Assembly: GCA_027620395.1 (NCBI GenBank)
Contig: JAQBZY010000169.1
Location: 1-5,006 of the forward strand
DNA: 5,006 nt
Source: Pseudomonadota bacterium
Lineage (GTDB): Bacteria > Pseudomonadota > Alphaproteobacteria > Rhodospirillales > Casp-alpha2
Reading direction: 5' to 3'
The notes beneath the pieces were generated by a model, which did not search any database, was not told the DNA's origin, and saw only the letters and a program-made list of their open reading frames with translations. The translations under genes were made by a program, and so were the position numbers. Positions 1 to 5,006 of this stretch are shown here, in pieces (positions within the stretch are counted from its first letter, which is position 1; each line of letters begins with the position of its first letter).

Positions 1-281
1 TGCCGCCGCGCGAGCTCAAGACAATGGTCGACGACCTTAAGGGCGGTGGCGCCGGGGTCTACGCCATCGTCGGCGTCAACGGCGATAAGGCCTCGCTGGT
101 GGTCGGCGTGACCGACGGGCTGATCGACCGCTTCGATGCGGTCGCGCTCACCCGTCTCGGCGTCGCCGAGCTCGGCGGCAAGGGCGGCGGCGGCCGGCCC
201 GACATGGCGCAGGCCGGCGGCCCGGACGGCGCCAAAGGGCAGGCGGCGCTCGATGCCATCGCCGCCGCGCTCGGCGGCTGA
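1..281 (+). CDS. alaS: Alanyl-tRNA synthetase, C-terminal end (5'-truncated by window)
   Basis: The visible 92 residues are the end of alanyl-tRNA synthetase, the cytoplasmic enzyme that attaches alanine to tRNA-Ala. The frame is open from base 3 and stops with TGA at 279-281. The diagnostic stretch is [16 protein letters not shown], about 40 residues before the stop. It is the conserved glycine-rich signature of the C-Ala domain, which helps bring the tRNA to the catalytic and editing sites. Upstream, the pattern [13 protein letters not shown] followed by a short beta-rich segment ([22 protein letters not shown]) also fits this domain. The catalytic, tRNA-binding and editing domains lie outside the window. 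The alanine- and glycine-rich tail ([12 protein letters not shown]) is normal for the family. The next gene is convergent, so alaS is the last gene of its transcript here. Identification is firm from the signature alone. Confidence 0.95.
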   Translation, partial: PPRELKTMVDDLKGGGAGVYAIVGVNGDKASLVVGVTDGLIDRFDAVALTRLGVAELGGKGGGGRPDMAQAGGPDGAKGQAALDAIAAALGG

Positions 282-463
282 TCGCCTAGAAATCGCCTTT
301 CAATAATTCCCGCGAACGAAGGAGCGGCAATGGACCCCGGACTTGTTGCGGGGGCCACGCGTCGCACAGTGGCTTCCGGGGCAGTAAAGCGCGCCGCCGG
401 CAGTGACGTTTTGCGGGCGTCTCGTGCGCGAAGCGGGCGGACCGTCAAGGATGCGGCTAGGCG
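282..463. other. Intergenic region between convergent alaS and the araC-type gene
   Basis: This 182-base stretch holds no gene I can support. It contains a strong hairpin at 331-357 and part of a second stem-loop at 447-471. A Shine-Dalgarno-like GAAGGAG (318-324) lies five bases before an ATG at 330. The frame from that ATG (71 codons) encodes an arginine/alanine-rich peptide with no recognisable family, and it runs 82 bases into the antisense strand of the regulator gene. The ATG also sits at the edge of the hairpin. I regard the frame as chance, though a small peptide cannot be excluded from sequence alone. Confidence 0.6.
331..357. repeat. Imperfect palindrome, REP-like hairpin
   Basis: TGGACCCCG (331-339) pairs with CGGGGGCCA (349-357) with a single A-G mismatch, leaving a nine-base loop (GACTTGTTG). 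The core CCCCGGACTTG is very similar, from memory, to short palindromes scattered between genes in many alphaproteobacteria (forms of ACCCCGGACTTGATCCGGGGT). The right arm here appears diverged from such a copy. No T-run follows on either strand, so a classical intrinsic terminator is unlikely. It could still act as a 3'-end stabiliser for the alaS transcript. The hairpin is seen directly; the repeat-family assignment is inference. Confidence 0.45.
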
Positions 464-471
464 TCATCCTT
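447..471. terminator. Stem-loop over the stop codon of the AraC-type gene (weak terminator candidate)
   Basis: AAGGATG (447-453) and CATCCTT (465-471) are perfect reverse complements around an 11-base loop. The right arm overlaps the TGA stop of the minus-strand regulator (464-466). Its place between converging genes suits a two-way transcription end, but the stem has only seven pairs and neither strand has a following T-run. Confidence is therefore low. Confidence 0.2.
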
Positions 472-1249
472 CCGCGAAATACCGTCCCGGTGTCCGGCCG
501 AGCGCGCGCCGGAACATGGCGATGAAGGCGCTCTGGCTGGCATAGCCGAGATCAAGGGCGACCGTCGTCACGCTGTCGCCTTGCGCAAGGCGGGCCAGCG
601 CCGCCAATAGCCGTGCCTGCTGGCGCCATTGTCCGAAGGTCATGCCGGTGTCGGCGATGAAGGCGCGTGCCAGCGTGCGGGCGCTGGCGCCGGCAAGGGC
701 GGCCCAATCGTCCAATGTCCGGGGATCGTCGGGCTCGGCCAGCAACGTATCGGCGATCCGCTTGAGGCGGGGATCGGCGACCATCGGCAAGTGCAGTGGC
801 GCGACCGGCAATTCCCGGATCCGGTCCAAAAGCACCTGCACCAGCCGGCCCTCGGGTCCTGTCGGATCGAAGCCGTCGCCGATGTCCATGGCCTCCAGGA
901 TCAATTCCCGCATCAATGGGCTGACCGTGACCACGGAACACGTCTCCGGCAGACCCGGCACGTCCGGGTGGACGTAGACCGAGCGCAACGAAAGCGGGCC
1001 GCCCTGGGCGCGGACGTGATGCGGCGTGCCGGGCGGTATCCAGACCGCGCGCTGTGGCGGCACGATCCAAATGCCGGCCGGTGCCGTCACCTGCATGACA
1101 CCATTGACGGCATAGAGAAGTTGCGCTCGCTGGTGCCGGTGCCAGTCGATGAAATGATCGGCCGGGCAATCGCGGCGCCGGGTGACGATCAGGCCAGGGC
1201 CGTCATCGACGCCGGAAAGCGGCGCCAGATCGGCGTGGCGCTTATCCAT
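464..1249 (-). CDS. AraC-family transcriptional regulator with N-terminal cupin domain (NimR-like)
   Basis: A 261-residue DNA-binding regulator. Residues about 30-95 form a cupin sensor domain: DWHRHQRAQLLYAVNGVMQV is followed by WIVPPQRAVWIPPGTPHHVR, the pattern of the AraC subgroup that includes E. coli NimR. Residues about 158-258 are the two helix-turn-helix units, the first around TLDDWAALAGASARTLARAF (178-197) and the second around VTTVALDLGYASQSAFIAMFRRALGRTPGRYF (227-258), the latter matching the AraC signature (LGY-S-S-F---F+---G-TP--YR type). Length is normal for the subgroup. The ATG at 1249 is the first usable start, because an in-frame TGA lies three bases upstream. Its ribosome site is poor. 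The gene is divergent from the MFS transporter, as NimR is from the NimT exporter, so it probably controls that transporter and perhaps itself in response to a small molecule. The effector cannot be read from the sequence. Confidence 0.92.
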   Translation of the reverse strand: MDKRHADLAPLSGVDDGPGLIVTRRRDCPADHFIDWHRHQRAQLLYAVNGVMQVTAPAGIWIVPPQRAVWIPPGTPHHVRAQGGPLSLRSVYVHPDVPGLPETCSVVTVSPLMRELILEAMDIGDGFDPTGPEGRLVQVLLDRIRELPVAPLHLPMVADPRLKRIADTLLAEPDDPRTLDDWAALAGASARTLARAFIADTGMTFGQWRQQARLLAALARLAQGDSVTTVALDLGYASQSAFIAMFRRALGRTPGRYFAEG

Positions 1250-1286
1250 TCATTGCATCTGTCGTTTTCACGATGGAAGTTGTCAT

Positions 1287-1302
1287 TCTAACCCATATTA
1301 GA
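1287..1302. promoter_or_regulatory. Inverted repeat TCTAA-N6-TTAGA, candidate operator
   Basis: TCTAA (1287-1291) and TTAGA (1298-1302) are perfect inverted arms separated by CCCATA. The site lies in the divergent gap, about 40 bases from the regulator start and about 80 bases from the transporter start, on top of the minus-strand -10-like hexamers. A protein bound here could repress the regulator gene and affect the transporter. AraC proteins more often use direct repeats, and five-base arms occur by chance, so this remains a candidate. Confidence 0.3.
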
Positions 1303-1358
1303 CTAGCCAAGCAGCTGATAAAACTCCTTGTCTTGACCGCCGCTGCCCAGCATATCGG

Positions 1359-1378
1359 GGGCGCGCGCCCTTCGGGAG
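1359..1378 (+). promoter_or_regulatory. GC palindrome next to the transporter ribosome binding site
   Basis: GGGCGCGCGCCC (1359-1370) is a perfect 12-base palindrome. Four bases later comes the Shine-Dalgarno sequence GGGAG (1374-1378), six bases before the ATG at 1385. The CCC at 1368-1370 could instead pair with GGG at 1374-1376 across a TTC loop, partly covering the ribosome site. The ribosome site itself is convincing and fixes the start; a regulatory fold is speculative. Confidence 0.4.
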
Positions 1379-1384
1379 ATCGAC

Positions 1385-2596
1385 ATGAGTGACCAAAAGT
1401 TGTTCGCCAACGGCTGGCGAAGCCGGGAAGTTTTTCTGGTCGCGACTGCCATTGCCATGCCGATCTCGTTTTCGACCTGGCAGGCGCTGTTCAATAATTT
1501 CGCCGAAAATCAGGCCGGCTTCAGCGGTGTCGAGGTCGGTTTCGTGCAGAGTTTCCGGGAAGTCCCGGGATTCCTGAGCTTCACCGCCGTCTTGCTGTTG
1601 CCGTTTTTCCGCGAGCAATCGTTCGCGCTTGTCTCGATGGTGTTGCTCGGTATCGGCACCGCGATCACCGGGTTCTATCCGTCCTTCTGGGGCCTGATGA
1701 CGACGACGTTCGTGATGTCGGTCGGGTTTCACTATTTCGAGACCCTGCATCAGTCGCTGGCCCTGCAATGGACCGATAAGTCGACGGCGCCGGTGGTGCT
1801 CGGGCGGATTATCAGCGCCCGCTCGGTGGCGGCGCTGATTTCATTCGGCCTGATCTATCTGTTTCTCGACATCGGCGGCTTCGCGCTGAAATGGGTCTAT
1901 GTGATCGGCGGCACCGTGACGGCATTGATCGCGGCGACTTGCTGGTTGGCGGTCCCGAAATTCGAAGCCGCCGTCGAGCAATCGAAGAAAATCGTGCTCC
2001 GCCGCCGCTATTGGCTGTGGTACGCGCTGGTTTTCATGTCCGGCGCCCGGCGACAAATTTTCGTCGTCTTCGCCGGCTTTCTGATGGTCCAGAAATTCGG
2101 TTTTACCGCCGGCCAGATGAGCCTGATGTTCCTTGCCAACATGACGGCGACCATCTATCTGGCGCCAAAAATCGGCCGACTGATCAAGAACATCGGCGAG
2201 CGGCGGGTGTTGCTGATCGAATACAGCGGCCTGATCGCTGTTTTCACCGGCTACGCGTTTGCTTCCGAGGCCTGGATGGGCATAACGCTTTATATCGTCG
2301 ATCACGTCTTCTTCGCCATGGCCATCGCCATCAAGACCTATTTCCAGAAGATCGCCGATCCGGCTGACATCGCCGCTTCGACCGGCGTCAGTTTCACGAT
2401 TTCGCACATCGTCGCCATCTTCATCCCGGCCAGTTTCGGATTTTTGTGGCTGTATTCGCCGGCCTATGTCTTCCTGTCCGGCGCCGCCATGGCTGGGGTA
2501 TCGTTGGCCTTGGCCTTGATGGTGCCGAGGGATCCTGAAGTCGGCAACGAGACGACGATTTTTCGTACCCAGCCGGCACCTCAACCGGCGGAATAA
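1385..2596 (+). CDS. MFS transporter, about 12 transmembrane helices, substrate unknown
   Basis: A 403-residue inner-membrane carrier of the major facilitator superfamily. About twelve hydrophobic segments are visible, roughly at residues 17-37, 52-72, 78-98, 101-121, 146-166, 172-190, 210-232, 244-262, 273-293, 296-317, 336-356 and 359-380. A charged stretch (EAAVEQSKKIVLRRR, 194-208) lies midway as the usual loop between the two six-helix halves. PKIGRLIKNIGERRVL (261-276) resembles the MFS loop motif between helices 8 and 9. Polar residues inside or beside helices, such as FREVPGF (57-63), HYFETLHQSLALQW (116-129) and GARRQ (220-224), could line the transport path. I do not recognise a characterised member, and the familiar drug-exporter motifs are not obvious. 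The start is supported by GGGAG six bases upstream. Its divergent AraC neighbour suggests small-molecule-induced export or uptake; the following MoxR gene is only 22 bases away. Confidence 0.88.
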   Translation: MSDQKLFANGWRSREVFLVATAIAMPISFSTWQALFNNFAENQAGFSGVEVGFVQSFREVPGFLSFTAVLLLPFFREQSFALVSMVLLGIGTAITGFYPSFWGLMTTTFVMSVGFHYFETLHQSLALQWTDKSTAPVVLGRIISARSVAALISFGLIYLFLDIGGFALKWVYVIGGTVTALIAATCWLAVPKFEAAVEQSKKIVLRRRYWLWYALVFMSGARRQIFVVFAGFLMVQKFGFTAGQMSLMFLANMTATIYLAPKIGRLIKNIGERRVLLIEYSGLIAVFTGYAFASEAWMGITLYIVDHVFFAMAIAIKTYFQKIADPADIAASTGVSFTISHIVAIFIPASFGFLWLYSPAYVFLSGAAMAGVSLALALMVPRDPEVGNETTIFRTQPAPQPAE

Positions 2597-2609
2597 GATT
2601 GGCGGAATA
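2587..2609. repeat. Short direct repeat across the transporter stop codon
   Basis: GGCGGAATA occurs at 2587-2595 and again at 2601-2609, a perfect nine-base repeat with a 14-base period. The first copy contains most of the TAA stop of the transporter (2594-2596); the second runs into the AGGA ribosome site (2609-2612) of the next gene. It looks like a local duplication that formed the present intergenic gap. Confidence 0.5.
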
Positions 2610-2618
2610 GGAAGCGAA

Positions 2619-3470
2619 ATGAAAAAGCGGTTCGAAGGCACCAAAAGTTATGTTGCGACGGAAGATCTCAAGGTCGCCGTCAACGCCGCCGTCGGCCTCG
2701 AACGGCCGCTTCTGATCAAGGGTGAGCCCGGCACCGGCAAGACTGTGCTGGCCGAGGAAATCGCCAAGGCCTTGGGCGCACCGCTGATCCAGTGGCACAT
2801 CAAATCGACGACCAAGGCGCAGCAGGGGCTTTATGAATACGACGCCGTGGCGAGGCTGAGGGATAGCCAGTTAGGCGACCAGCGGGTGCACGAGATTTCC
2901 AATTACATCGTCAAGGGCAAGCTTTGGGAAGCGTTCGATAGCCCCGTCCGCCCAGTGCTCTTGATCGACGAGATCGACAAGGCCGACATCGAGTTTCCGA
3001 ACGATCTTTTGCTCGAACTCGACCGCATGGAATTCCATGTCTACGAGACCAAGGAAACCATCCGTGCCGCCATGCGGCCGATCGTCGTGATCACGTCAAA
3101 TAACGAGAAGGAACTGCCGGACGCGTTTCTGCGCCGCTGTTTCTTCCATTACATCAAGTTCCCCGACACCGACACCATGCGCGCCATCATCGACGTGCAC
3201 TTTCCGGACGTTCAAAAGCGCCTGGTCAAACAGGCGCTTGAGGTGTTCTACGAACTCCGCGACGTGCCGGGCCTGAAAAAACGGCCGTCGACGTCGGAAC
3301 TGCTCGACTGGATCAAGCTTCTGATGATCGAGGAGATTCCCATCGAGGCGCTGCGGTCGGGCGATCAGAAGGATTTGATCCCGCCGCTCTATGGCGCCCT
3401 ATTGAAGAACGAGCAAGACGTGCATCTGTTGGAACGACTTGCTTTCCTCAACCGCCGCGAGGGACGTTGA
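2619..3470 (+). CDS. MoxR-type AAA+ ATPase (CoxD-like)
   Basis: A 283-residue cytoplasmic AAA+ ATPase of the MoxR group. MoxR proteins form rings that remodel or help mature partner proteins, usually with a VWA-domain protein. Visible motifs in order are: Walker A GEPGTGKT (35-42), the WHIKSTTKAQQGLYEYDAVARLRDSQ stretch (59-84) typical of this branch, Walker B LLIDEID (114-120), sensor 1 TSNN (159-162), arginine-finger candidates in FLRRCFFHY (170-178), and a C-terminal lid with a sensor 2-like segment KKRPSTSELLDWIKLL (220-235). All catalytic residues appear intact and the length is normal. The ATG has AGGA six bases upstream. The best-known relative pair is CoxD/CoxE, which matures the CO dehydrogenase active site, but no cox structural gene is visible, so the client is unknown. 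Here a channel gene separates it from the VWA frame. Confidence 0.93.
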   Translation: MKKRFEGTKSYVATEDLKVAVNAAVGLERPLLIKGEPGTGKTVLAEEIAKALGAPLIQWHIKSTTKAQQGLYEYDAVARLRDSQLGDQRVHEISNYIVKGKLWEAFDSPVRPVLLIDEIDKADIEFPNDLLLELDRMEFHVYETKETIRAAMRPIVVITSNNEKELPDAFLRRCFFHYIKFPDTDTMRAIIDVHFPDVQKRLVKQALEVFYELRDVPGLKKRPSTSELLDWIKLLMIEEIPIEALRSGDQKDLIPPLYGALLKNEQDVHLLERLAFLNRREGR

Positions 3471-3554
3471 AGTACCAGCGCTGGCACCCGGAAACTTGGG
3501 GCATGACGCGCGCCGAAGCGTGACGGCGAGGCGCAATCATGATTTGATCGGGCC
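3471..3554 (+). other. 84-base leader between the MoxR ATPase and MscS channel genes
   Basis: This gap is longer than others in the row. It contains a perfect ten-base palindrome CCAGCGCTGG (3475-3484), and two tiny frames with their own starts: six codons at 3503-3523, and a two-codon ATG-ATT-TGA at 3539-3547 preceded by GAGG (3528-3531). No clear promoter hexamers or T-run terminator are seen. A weak internal promoter or leader control is possible but not shown. Confidence 0.4.
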
Positions 3555-4889
3555 ATGGAATCGCTGATCGACCCGGTACGGATCGAGGCTCTGCTCCGCG
3601 GTGCGTGGAGTTGGATCGATTTGCATATGCTGACCTGGCATGCGGTCGTGCAGGCCTTCATCATCATCGGCGCCTACGGTCTCGCCCGTTGGCTGGCGCC
3701 GACAGCGCAGGCCCGGCTCGCCCGGTTGGTTGCCCATCCCCGGTTCCCAAAATATTTCACGCCAGTGGTGCGCGCCGTCGAGCCGCTGGTCCTGCCGGTG
3801 ATCTGGCTGGCGTTGCAGTGGTTCACCGTGTTCGCGGCAGAGGGCTCGGGGTGGCCGAACCGATTGATTGAAAGCGCGGTCAGCCTGTTGACCGCCTGGG
3901 TGGTGATCCGTCTTGCGTCGGTTTTCGTGCGCGACCCCGGTTGGTCCCGAACCCTCGCCGTCGTCGCCTGGTCGATAGCCGCGCTCAATCTTGTCGGGCT
4001 GTTGGCGCCGGTCATGCACACCTTGGACAGCATGGCGATCCGTCTTGGCGACGTCCGGCTGTCGATTCTGGGGGTTATCAAGGCTGGCATTATCTTCGCC
4101 GTGATGCTGTGGCTGGCCGGCATCGCCATGCGGCTGATCGACAACCGTCTCGACGCCGCGAACGGACTTTCGCCGTCGGCGCGGGTGTTGTTCGGCAAAG
4201 TCATCCGGGTGCTTTTGATTGGCCTCGCCTGCGTCGCCGCGCTGCAAAGCGTCGGCATCGATTTAACGGCGCTTGCCGTTTTCGGCGGCGCCATCGGTCT
4301 TGGCCTTGGCTTCGGCCTACAGAAAGTCGTCTCGAACCTGATAAGCGGCGTCATTCTATTGATGGACAAGTCGGTGAAGCCGGGCGACGTCATTTCCATT
4401 GGCGACACCTTCGGTTGGATCAACCGTTTGGGTGCGCGCTATGTCTCGGTGATCACCCGCGACGGCATCGAACATCTGATTCCGAACGAGGAATTGATCA
4501 GCCAGCGGGTCGAGAACTGGTCCTATTCGGATACCCTAATCCGCCAAAAGTTGCCGGTCGGCGTTTCCTATACGTCCGATGTCAAACTCGCCATGCAACT
4601 GACCGTCGAGGCGACAAGCAACGTCGAGCGCGTGCTCAAGGAACCGGCCCCGGTCTGCCGGCTGATGAAGTTTGGCGCCGACGCCGTCGAACTGGAACTG
4701 CGGATTTGGATCAACGATCCGCAGCAGGGGATCGCCAACGTGCGGAGCGACGTTCTTTTGCGCATCTGGGAGCTCTATCATCAGAACGGCATCGAGTTCT
4801 CGTTCTCGCAGCGCGATCTGCATCTGAAGTCGTCGGTGCCATTGGACGTCCGGATATTGCCGCCGGCGGGCGCGACGGGCGAAGGCTAG
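3555..4889 (+). CDS. MscS-family mechanosensitive ion channel with extra N-terminal helices
   Basis: A 444-residue inner-membrane channel of the small-conductance mechanosensitive family; such channels open under membrane tension and release solutes during hypo-osmotic shock. The N-terminal half has about six hydrophobic segments (roughly 28-48, 72-93, 106-126, 133-155, 169-194, 213-232). The pore helix follows with the Gly/Ala pattern FGGAIGLGLGFGLQKVVSNLISG (243-265). Next is the cytoplasmic beta domain: VKPGDVISIGDTFGWINRLGARYVSVITRDGIEHLIPNEELIS (274-316), and then the alpha/beta vestibule to about residue 425. The protein is longer than classic MscS (about 286 residues in E. coli) because of the added helices, a common larger subtype. 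ATG 3555 is the first usable start, as an in-frame TGA lies at 3540-3542; its ribosome site is weak. The next gene begins three bases after the stop. Family assignment is firm; gating stimulus and any link to the MoxR/VWA pair are unknown. Confidence 0.93.
   Translation: MESLIDPVRIEALLRGAWSWIDLHMLTWHAVVQAFIIIGAYGLARWLAPTAQARLARLVAHPRFPKYFTPVVRAVEPLVLPVIWLALQWFTVFAAEGSGWPNRLIESAVSLLTAWVVIRLASVFVRDPGWSRTLAVVAWSIAALNLVGLLAPVMHTLDSMAIRLGDVRLSILGVIKAGIIFAVMLWLAGIAMRLIDNRLDAANGLSPSARVLFGKVIRVLLIGLACVAALQSVGIDLTALAVFGGAIGLGLGFGLQKVVSNLISGVILLMDKSVKPGDVISIGDTFGWINRLGARYVSVITRDGIEHLIPNEELISQRVENWSYSDTLIRQKLPVGVSYTSDVKLAMQLTVEATSNVERVLKEPAPVCRLMKFGADAVELELRIWINDPQQGIANVRSDVLLRIWELYHQNGIEFSFSQRDLHLKSSVPLDVRILPPAGATGEG
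4881..4885 (+). promoter_or_regulatory. Ribosome binding site GAAGG for the VWA gene
   Basis: GAAGG lies inside the last codons of the channel gene, seven bases before the GTG at 4893. This spacing supports GTG as the start and suggests that translation of the VWA frame is coupled to that of the channel. Confidence 0.55.
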
Positions 4890-4892
4890 ACC

Positions 4893-5006
4893 GTGTTCAT
4901 CGACTTCTTCCTCAAACTCCGGGACGCTAGCGTGCCGTGTTCGCTCCGCGAATACCTGACCTTGGTCGAGGCGGTCGATGGCGGCTATGCCTAATTCGAC
5001 GTCGAG
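4893..5006 (+). pseudogene. CoxE-like VWA-domain protein, start of gene with in-frame stop after 33 codons
   Basis: The frame begins at GTG 4893 and reads VFIDFFLKLRDASVPCSLREYLTLVEAVDGGYA, then TAA (4992-4994), then FDVE up to the window edge. The opening is characteristic of the CoxE-like VWA proteins that accompany MoxR ATPases: a start like MFIDFF, then LR---VP-SLREYLTL-EA. In relatives, as I recall them, this segment runs on directly into an FDVE/YDVE-type motif, so the reading appears to continue in the same frame past the stop. One base change (for example GAA to TAA) would explain it. GAAGG sits seven bases before the GTG, and the MscS stop is three bases away. The VWA domain with its metal-binding MIDAS residues would lie beyond the window. 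Either this is a nonsense-mutated gene, a sequence error, or translation restarts downstream. The family call is good; the broken state depends on the base being right. Confidence 0.6.

Larger units (their letters stand above)
1250..1384. promoter_or_regulatory. Divergent control region between the AraC regulator and MFS transporter
   Basis: This 135-base gap must hold the start signals of two divergent genes. It is AT-richer than its flanks between about 1250 and 1325. For the minus strand, TAATAT (1300-1295) and TAGAAT (1290-1285) resemble -10 hexamers; the best matching -35 candidates (TTATCA at 1321-1316, GCTTGG at 1312-1307) are imperfect. For the plus strand, TTGTCA (1280-1285) and TTGACC (1333-1338) resemble -35 hexamers, but no good -10 lies at the right distance. 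An inverted repeat at 1287-1302 overlaps the minus-strand -10 candidates. The function is secure from gene layout; the individual hexamers are guesses. Confidence 0.55.

Noticed and set aside
59..448. 129-codon minus-strand open frame over the alaS end
   Set aside because: Proline/alanine/serine-rich low-complexity product antisense to the conserved C-Ala domain; typical composition artefact.
330..545. 71-codon plus-strand frame with a good Shine-Dalgarno sequence (GAAGGAG)
   Set aside because: The product is arginine/alanine-rich with no recognisable family, its start is at the edge of a palindrome, and its end lies antisense to the conserved C-terminal helices of the AraC regulator.
629..1291. 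220-codon plus-strand frame opposite the AraC regulator
   Set aside because: It lies antisense to a regulator with two clear helix-turn-helix units, and its product shows no family features.
1333..1356. Plus-strand sigma-70-like promoter using TTGACC
   Set aside because: The only AT-containing hexamer nearby (CATATC, 1351-1356) is about 12 bases away, too close for a normal spacer, so I did not list it as a promoter of its own.
1841..2644. 267-codon minus-strand open frame
   Set aside because: It is fully antisense to the MFS transporter and the MoxR start. The product is a hydrophilic Asp/Gln/Arg-rich sequence, as expected from reading biased codons backwards, with no domain.
3537..4423. 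Two long minus-strand open frames opposite the channel gene (3537-4247 and 3674-4423)
   Set aside because: Both lie antisense to clear MscS sequence, give compositionally odd products and have no recognisable motifs.
3941..4930. 329-codon plus-strand frame offset from the channel gene
   Set aside because: An off-frame arginine-rich shadow of the MscS gene; the channel frame carries the conserved pore and beta-domain motifs.

Overview
The window looks like ordinary chromosomal DNA of an alphaproteobacterium. It is GC-rich with strong G/C bias at third codon positions, which also explains the many long antisense and off-frame open frames. The protein styles point the same way: a CoxD-like MoxR ATPase with a CoxE-like partner, a NimR-like AraC regulator, and an alaS end typical of the group. 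I see no rRNA, tRNA, CRISPR array, insertion sequence or phage gene. I did not find a convincing undescribed system; the most notable anomaly is an in-frame stop near the start of the last gene.

Left part (1-463): the last 92 codons of alaS (alanyl-tRNA synthetase) end at 281. A gene-poor stretch of about 180 bases follows. It holds a strong imperfect hairpin (331-357) resembling dispersed palindromic repeats of alphaproteobacteria, and a second stem-loop (447-471) over the stop codon of the next, convergent gene.

Middle (464-2596): an AraC-family regulator with an N-terminal cupin sensor (minus strand) is divergent from a 12-helix MFS transporter (plus strand). They share a 135-base control region containing a 16-base inverted repeat and AT-rich promoter-like hexamers. 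The arrangement resembles the known NimR/NimT pair of E. coli, so the regulator probably controls the transporter.

Right part (2619-5006): a MoxR-type AAA+ ATPase, a large MscS-family mechanosensitive channel and the start of a CoxE-like von Willebrand factor A (VWA) protein all follow the transporter on the same strand, with gaps of 22, 84 and 3 bases. They could be one transcript. MoxR ATPases and VWA proteins usually act together as chaperone or metal-insertion machines; here a channel gene lies between them. The VWA reading frame meets a TAA after 33 codons and then continues with residues that still fit the family, suggesting a nonsense mutation or a sequence error.
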